Of a stretch of 64,000 nt of DNA, positions 58,195 through 64,000 are shown one piece after another. The DNA comes from Mycogone perniciosa (lineage: Eukaryota; Ascomycota; Sordariomycetes; Hypocreales; Hypocreaceae). Within the stretch, counting starts at the first letter, position 1, and each line of letters starts with the position of its first letter. The notes beneath the pieces are model-generated. The model was not told the origin of the DNA. It did not search any database and saw nothing but the letters and a program-made list of their open reading frames with translations. Location: contig JAOALB010000046.1 of the NCBI GenBank assembly GCA_025331125.1, positions 1 to 64,000 of the forward strand. Direction: 5' to 3'. Made by a program: the position numbers and the translations under genes.

Positions 58195-58479
58195 TCATTT
58201 AGACGATCCATGTTCACCTTGGTCAATCTTCGGATCGCTCTCGAGACTTCTTCCACAACTAGCATTCATGCCCTCGATTGCAGCGCCTTTCTCATGGAGG
58301 CCTTCGGGAAGAGGCGCCGTTTTGTCTTTCGATTTCTAGAATCGTCAGAACACATTAATTAGTAAAACAATATTTTGAAGTGTTTAGGGACTTACATCTT
58401 CAGAAGTGATGCTGTGACCAATGTTGTGAGAAGTGTTAAAGGGGCCGTTGTTGCTGGAGCCGTCTCCTTGTCGAGGCAT
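58195..58479 (-). CDS. Small hydrophilic fungal protein, 74 residues, two exons
   Basis: Exons 58396-58479 and 58195-58335 around a 60-base intron (GTAAGT donor, TTCTAG acceptor) encode 74 residues. It starts MPRQGDGSSNNGPFNTSHNI and ends DQGEHGSSK. The protein is Gly/Ser/Asn/Lys-rich with one cysteine and no membrane or signal segment, and is probably disordered. Short proteins with an MPR-x-x-DGSS-x-NGP start are, as far as I recall, common in filamentous ascomycetes, but I know no function. The frame conservation across a clean intron supports a real gene despite the short exons. Confidence 0.65.
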
Positions 58480-59053
58480 GGTGTTTTGGGTTAAAGGTGT
58501 AAGGTTAAAGGTAAATGCTTGATGATTCAAAATTGATGTTCTGTTAAATATTCAAAGTTGTCTCTTATATGTATATGAATCGGCTGTTTGACGTCATTCC
58601 TCTACCCTGCACGTCTAATATCTCGGCACTGGAGAATGCAAGCGTAACCATGATGTTATTGTGGCGAATGCGTGTTGAAGGCCCGGTTTTTGAACTTGAT
58701 ACGGGACCAATCTTCACATATACCTGTTCTCATTGACGTTTAGGTGTCTCAAGACGAATTGGTCGTGATGGCTCTTGGCAACTGGTCTGCGAAAAGAGCC
58801 GGACCGCAAAGCACATGTCCCCGCGAATAATACTTCAAGGGACCGATCACAGCAACATTAAAAGAGAATAATGAGATGAACTCAGAATAATATATATTAA
58901 GCCGATAGTTTTCTAATTACTTTTAAGCTTGATATGTGACAATTTCCGTAGGCATATCCCTTTGTAGTTCCGCTTTTTTTCAAACCGGGAGGCCGCAAGT
59001 TGCTTGATATTTCCTGACAGCGCCGTTCCCTCTCAACAGTTCTAGCACTACAT
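58480..59053. other. Intergenic region before the tRNA
   Basis: Promoter of the small protein gene. No other gene seen. Confidence 0.55.
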
Positions 59054-59145
59054 GGTCTGGTGGTCTAGTGGTATGATTCTCGCTTAGGGTTATAACCCTG
59101 AACCTCATTTGCGAGAGGTCCCGGGTTCAATCCCCGGCCAGACCC
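59054..59145 (+). tRNA. tRNA-Pro (AGG) with a 20-base intron
   Basis: A cloverleaf can be drawn. The acceptor stem GGTCTGG (59054-59060) pairs with CCAGACC (59138-59144), and base 59145 is the discriminator. The anticodon stem is CTCGC (59079-59083) with GCGAG (59111-59115). The loop is TT-AGG-G, then an intron at 59090-59109, then T. The T-arm is CCGGG-TTCAATC-CCCGG. The intron holds CCCT, able to pair with the anticodon AGGG as in normal pre-tRNA introns. A T-rich run follows (TCTTTTTCTTTTTT), a Pol III terminator. Confidence 0.93.
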
Positions 59146-59361
59146 ATCTTTTTCTTTTTTCATTTAGTACACACTTCTTGTGTGTTCGCCCATAATACTT
59201 CTTGGATGGATCTCTTTGTTTCCTTCTTTTCTCTTTTTTAATTAATGCACGCTTTCTGTCTGCCCGTGCTCATCTTCTTTCTTTTGTTCTGTTTGGCCCA
59301 TATTAATTACATACTAAAGGGAAGCAATGGCATGTTCACATTAGTCATCCATCGAATCTAG

Positions 59362-61195
59362 CTATACCCCCCTTTTTGTAAGACTCAATCTTAGCTCGCC
59401 ACAGGTCATCATAAAAGCGTCAATACCATCCCTTTCAAAGCTGGCACCATCCTCACCCGGAGGAAACGCAATGTCGAATGTACAAACAAACCTCGCAATC
59501 ATCTGACGAATGTCCATTAATGCCAGGCGTTTCCCTATACAGCCATATGGGCCTACGGACCAGAATGTTAGCGATGAGTCTGACATAGCTGGGCTCCAAG
59601 CACCCGAGAGCAAAACTGACCGCTTGAAAATGGAGCAAACGCATCCTTGTCCTTCACCATGTCTGGAAATTGGTACCAGCGCTCTGGAATAAACAAGCTG
59701 GCTTTCGAATACACGGCTTCACCTATGAAGAGTAAGCTGCTGCTGGCAACAACTGGTCTAAATTGTCTAAGCAGAATGGACTCAAGGCCGACTTACTCCT
59801 CCCAACGGCATACTGAGGACACATAACAGACGTGCCGCCAGGGACATGGACGCCATCAATCATGACGCCCTCGTGAGGTGTGAGGCGGTATAGCGTCGTC
59901 GGGACAGGGGGGTGGAGACGCAACGCCTCGTCGATAACCGCGTTTAGATGCTCGAGATGTGCCGCCTTATCTTGTGCAAGATCAACCTCTGAGTCGCTTA
60001 TGAAAGGCTCCAGCTCTTGTCGGAGCTTTTCGACATGCCGCGGGTGCTTTGCCGGCAAGTATAAGATGGAAGCCATAGCTGCAGAGGTTGTGTGACTGGC
60101 GTCTTGTTAGGCTCACTCTCTATTTAGCGATTCGGGTGCGCAAACTCACCTTCCCGCACCTATTATGAGCTGGGCATCTCCTGTTAACAAGTCCATATCT
60201 TCTTGGCTCGGCTCCCCCCCGTCCAGTGGCATTAGCAATGTTGACATGATGTCAGGGACGTCTGGCTCGCATTGCATTCGAGCCTGCAACCTCTCCTTAC
60301 AGAAGCCGACAAACTTCCACCAATCTTTTGCTAGGGGGGGAATGCACATTCCAAGTCTCAGGAACCAGACTGGCAGCTGCAAACCCAGGGGCCAAACCCC
60401 GGCATCCAACAGGTCGATGGCCCAATGATTCCGAGATGTGTTCAGCATGTTGAACGACTTTCCGAAAGCGAGATCGCCCATGACATCGAAGCTGTAAAAG
60501 CGAAACCACTTCGCCATGTCCATCGGCTCACCATTGAAAGCAGCGATTCTGTCAAAGAGCTTGTTACGATACTCCTGCACCCGCTTCGCGTACCCCCTCA
60601 GTGCCCGGTCGCTGAACGCCTTGCTCCACAAGCGGCGGCGATCGCTGTGGAGGGTCTTGTCGCGGTACCAATGGAGAGAGGTCATGGGTTTGGTCACGTC
60701 GTAGATGGGTCCCTTTTCGCATTTCGATGTCGTTCCATAAAGAACCGAGAGAGCCTTTGGGTCACGCACCGACAGCTCGGTTGGACCGACTCGTACATAC
60801 GGGCCATATTGATCGTGAAGCGCTGTGACTTTCCTCCATGCATCGAGATGACGAAGGTGGAAAGATAGCCAGAATGTGGAAACACGTGCACCTATGGGGC
60901 CCGGGAATTTGTTGAGTGGGTGGAAGAAGAGACGGTAAGTGATGAGGCTCGAGTAGAGTCCATGAAGGAAACATGCATGGACCTTGATTGACAAGTCGAT
61001 GGCAGACCTCCAATCTACATCGGGCTCATCGAGGAAGATGGGAAGTCGGTACAAGACCGCAACGATGAGAAAAGAAGCCACAAAGGCCTGCGCATAGTGT
61101 TGGACATACAGGTGGTGTTCTCCACGCTTGAAGTATAGCAGGTGTGTTGCAACACCACCGAGGGATGCTAAGAGAAACAAGTAATACACAGGCAT
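59362..61195 (-). CDS. Cytochrome P450 monooxygenase, membrane-anchored
   Basis: ER-bound heme-thiolate monooxygenase. Exons 60150-61195, 59797-60095, 59621-59722 and 59362-59552 give 545 residues. Hydrophobic N-terminal helices (about 1-22, 35-55 and 70-90) precede the Pro-rich hinge FPGPIGARVS. The I-helix reads IIGAGSHTTS instead of the usual AG-x-D/E-T-T: a His sits where the acidic residue is expected. The K-helix has E405 and R408 (DEALRLHP). The PERW motif is at 461-464. The heme loop is FSSGPYGCIGKRLAL with Cys487, lacking the usual Arg two residues before Cys (Tyr485 is there). It is divergent from the terpene synthase gene with a 427-base gap up to the first remnant ATG (61623). A role in terpene oxidation is inference. 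Confidence 0.9.
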
Positions 61196-61622
61196 ATTTT
61201 ACCCGTTACTCATATGATATCCAGCACTGCTAGATTAAGTGTGGGAGTTGATTTGAAACCTAAGAAATATTATAGGTAAATCTAGTGGATGAGAGTGGGA
61301 AGTGCTAGTGATGGTACTCTGTAGTAGTACTACTAATAACAAGTTGGCTGACATGCATTAGCTCTACGCAACCCAGGCATTTCTAATCTCTACGAAGTAC
61401 TCCGATCGTGAAGGATCTATACCCTAGTATTTCCACTATACTACTACTGTACTCCGCAGACTAGACAAAAGTGCCAAGTAAACGACTCACTTCATTTATA
61501 TCTGCAACATATTAGCGGCCGGGCAAAATAGGCAAAGGTACGACGAATAGCTTATGGTGGTAAAAGTAAATTCGGCATCGAGTTTTATCCTGCAACAAAA
61601 GCTCTTATTGAACACTATAGGC
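61196..61622. promoter_or_regulatory. Divergent promoter, P450 / terpene synthase
   Basis: The gap between the P450 start and the first terpene-synthase remnant. It contains TACGAAGTA at 61391-61399 and several TACTCCG-like variants. No gene seen. Confidence 0.4.
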
Positions 61623-61890
61623 ATGGCAACCGTAATAACACCGGTTGATGACTCCTCAAACATCAATGAGGCTTTGTCTGTATGTTCAAGCGAGGTCCTT
61701 TACCCCTCTGTCCTGATCACTCAGGCTAACGGCTGTTTCGCCCAAGGCATTTATCATCTACCTCCAAGCCGGCCTAGCCATACCACAGAGCATCAATGAT
61801 GTTCATTTGAACTTGGTTGCTGAATTCACCGAAGAGGTCTTGCAGTCGACTAAACCGAGCGAGACTTTGCTGTCATGTTGGTGTACTTGA
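61623..61890 (+). pseudogene. Eroded N-terminal part of the terpene synthase
   Basis: ATG 61623 opens a 19-codon frame followed by a good 45-base intron (61680-61724, GTATGT donor, CTGAT branch, CAG). The frame after it stops at 61797, while the frame that resembles the beta domain (about 61725-61876, ending KPSETLLS) is shifted. A 54-base intron (61877-61930) would join that frame to the downstream exon as LLSSPFRVDI. The gamma domain and most of the beta domain expected in fungal bifunctional enzymes are absent, because the P450 begins only 427 bases away. I read this as a truncated 5' end, or as a gene whose start I cannot resolve. Confidence 0.45.
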
Positions 61891-63723
61891 ATGAAATCTG
61901 CGGGGTTCTGTCGCTCACTGCAATGCACAGCTCCTTTCCGTGTCGACATTACCGTTGTTGCACAGTCTACCATATTCCGGAATCTGATTAATAAACCCAC
62001 CAAGCCGGATCTCCTGGTCAACCTATATGAAGACAAGAGCCAAGGGTTGAGCGTCGAGGAGGCCTGCTACGTTCTAGATGGCATCGTCAGCGCTGGGAGT
62101 CTCATGGACTACACGACCCAAGTGGAAAGACTTGCAACACAATTGTGTGACACGTGGCTGGCAAGAGACGGCCCGTTCTCATCTCCATCAGTATGCTCAT
62201 CTTCAGTCCTTTCCAAAGGATCCCACTGACATACTCAGTGCTGTCTTTCCCTTACTGCCACCCTTTTGGCCTCTTCACTTATAAGACTGCTCAGAGCCTG
62301 GTCCGAATCGGATCTCAGTCTTTCCAACGATCTCCGAGGTGTTAAAATCCCGCTCGTACTCTTTCAAATTTGGTTCCAGATCGTGCAACTCCAAAGTGCA
62401 GATGGATCCTGGAGTATCGAGGGCTCTAATCGGTCCCCCGTGTATCCCATCTTGACGCTGACACGCCTCCACTCTCTGGTGCTTTTGGAAGACCTCGACG
62501 TCAAGAATCGATCAGCAATTCTCGGTGGCCAAGTTCACATTGACCTGGCTAACGACAAGGTCGGAATCATCGAGAAGTCGTACGGTTTAGTGGCTAAGGA
62601 AACGAGCCTGGCATTCAGCGAATGGAAACTCCAACCTTCGGCCATCCCTGTCAGCATTCCCGAGAAGAAACTGGCCAAGTTCGTTTACTTCTTCTCTAAA
62701 CTTCCCTGTGCACAAGGCATCGAGCCCTGGAGACTAAGAGCTGCGATGGTAGAGGGATTTCTGTTCCTTCCGATGTTGATGCAACACAGGATCGACATGT
62801 TCGATAGAGAAGGGATGAAGGACGAAATGTATCTTCCATTTATCGCCTTTACCTTCACCTGCGCCAACAACCTTCGGCCATTCCATGTCAGCGCCGATAT
62901 CCTGTTCGACATGATGATCTTAACCTTGCGGGCGTATCAACTAGACGAGTTCGTCGAGCACGTCATCGGGAAGCATTTCGGAGATTCAACAGACGATATC
63001 AAGGCACTCATCCACGGGATATTTGAAGATGATAATGACAGACTCAAGGAGACGCGCGATAAGAAAGTGGATCCGACAGTATCCAGGGTTTACACTGCCC
63101 TCGCAGCCTTCAGGGACATCATTCTCTTACATCCTGCCGTCATTGCCGCTAGTGAGTATAATCGACATATTCTCAAGAACGAGCTTCGAGAATATCTCCT
63201 CGCTCATATCACGCAGCTGGAAGACAGCAAACGATTCTATCAGGACAAAACGGTCCCATTCGGCTCTTACAATACTTGGGTCCGCACAAGCGGGGCAACA
63301 CACGTCTTTGTTGCATTTTCCCTCGCCTACCTACATTGTCTCGATCCAAAATGCAGAGATTCTGTATGCTCTGCGGAGATGCGGTACATAATCCAGGACA
63401 TCTGGCTGCATCTGGGTAAGAAGGTCAGGATGGAGAACGACCACCCATCTCTAGTTCGGGATCGAAAAGAGCGCAATCTCAACTCGCTTGATTTTCCCGA
63501 GTTTGGACTCGGCTCGAACGGAAGCGAGACTGTGGAGGAAGCCTGCAAGGCGCTGATTAAGATTATTATATATGAGAAACGGCGGTGTGAGATGGCATTG
63601 AGAAGCTTGAAGGATATCGTAGGGGGGTCGGATTCTAACTTGCAGATGCTGACGTTTTACTACTTTCTCACAGACGTGGTTGGGGACGTCTATGCGGCTA
63701 GGGATATTTCGACAGAGGTGTAA
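61891..63723 (+). CDS. Fungal diterpene synthase (CPS/KS-like), class I half intact
   Basis: Related to the C-terminal two thirds of fungal bifunctional copalyl-diphosphate/kaurene synthases. With ATG 61891 and the 48-base intron 62191-62238 (CTGAC branch, CAG), exons 61891-62190 and 62239-63723 give 594 residues. The class II DXDD position reads VDITVVA (D19-I-T-V22), so protonation-initiated cyclisation should be lost. Remnants of the beta domain follow (LCDTWLARDGP, QLQSADGSW). The class I alpha domain looks complete: aspartate motif DEFVE (336-340) after LFDMMILTLRAYQL, and an NSE-like NDHPSLVRDRKERNLNSLDFPEF region (N500, D501, S504, E511; numbering approximate). Predicted role: ionisation of a prenyl diphosphate made elsewhere. 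The true start is uncertain. Confidence 0.72.
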
Positions 63724-64000
63724 CGAACTACTGTCTAGGTACTAGCCGCCTATGGGTATAAAACATAAGCACCGAAAATAACCGAATACTATGGAGACCC
63801 GCTATGAGATGAAACGTTAAACTCTGAATATACGCATAGAGCTAAGCCAAATGTATGCTAATATTTACCTACTTCGGGGACCTCGTATAGAGCCATTAGT
63901 AGACTAGTACTACTACTGCTATAACTAATACATATACTCCGTACATATATAGATATATATTACTACTCCGTAGTCTTGGGAGTTAAGCTAGCGTAGATCG
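63724..64000. other. 3' flank, motif-rich
   Basis: AT-rich sequence with two TACTCCGTA motifs (63945-63953 and 63964-63972). No gene is seen before the window ends. Confidence 0.6.

Noticed and set aside
61623..61679. PVDDSS at the start of the terpene synthase remnant as the DXDD motif
   Set aside because: The surrounding residues do not match; the better alignment places the DXDD position at VDITVVA in the downstream exon.
1..64000. CRISPR arrays, integrons or phage features
   Set aside because: No regular direct repeats with spacers or phage genes; intron-rich fungal nuclear DNA.

Overview
The window looks like chromosomal DNA of a filamentous ascomycete fungus, probably a sordariomycete of the Hypocreales type. 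Most genes carry short introns (about 45-130 bases) with GTRNGT-like donors, CTRAY-like branch points and YAG acceptors. There are no bacterial operons or ribosome binding sites. The proteins are fungal: a HOG-pathway MAP kinase kinase, a fungal Mec1/ATR kinase, a SUR7-type eisosome protein, a DUR3 urea permease, a GPI-type class III chitinase and a fungal diterpene synthase. The taxon is inference; the fungal origin is read from gene structure and families. Exon joins were worked out by eye.

Left part (1-10.6 kb): a gene-free stretch rich in a short palindromic motif, the chitinase with a long Ser/Thr repeat, an unrecognised 600-residue protein and a hexapeptide acetyltransferase. Middle part (11-58.5 kb) is mostly core metabolism and signalling: DUR3, octanoyltransferase LIP2, SUR7-like protein, PBS2-like kinase, polyphosphatase-like phosphatase, transaldolase with two micro-exons, AEC transporter, flavin-type oxidoreductase, methylcrotonyl-CoA carboxylase alpha, a divergent amidoligase/gamma-glutamylcyclotransferase pair, a coiled-coil protein divergent from an HSPA12-like Hsp70, Mec1/ATR, a PARP-finger nuclear protein, a UCH deubiquitinase, a protein made of four 36-residue repeats, and fumarase. 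The right end (58-64 kb) holds a 74-residue protein, an intron-containing tRNA-Pro, and a divergent P450/diterpene-synthase pair that may be the edge of a secondary-metabolite locus.

The most interesting signals are: the amidoligase plus gamma-glutamylcyclotransferase pair, which suggests a make-and-break system for gamma-glutamyl or related amide bonds; the diterpene synthase, whose class II DXDD site is replaced by D-I-T-V while its class I motifs look intact, beside a P450 with an unusual I-helix; the four-repeat orphan protein; and the 9-mer TACGGAGTA, which I found 16 times, always outside predicted exons.
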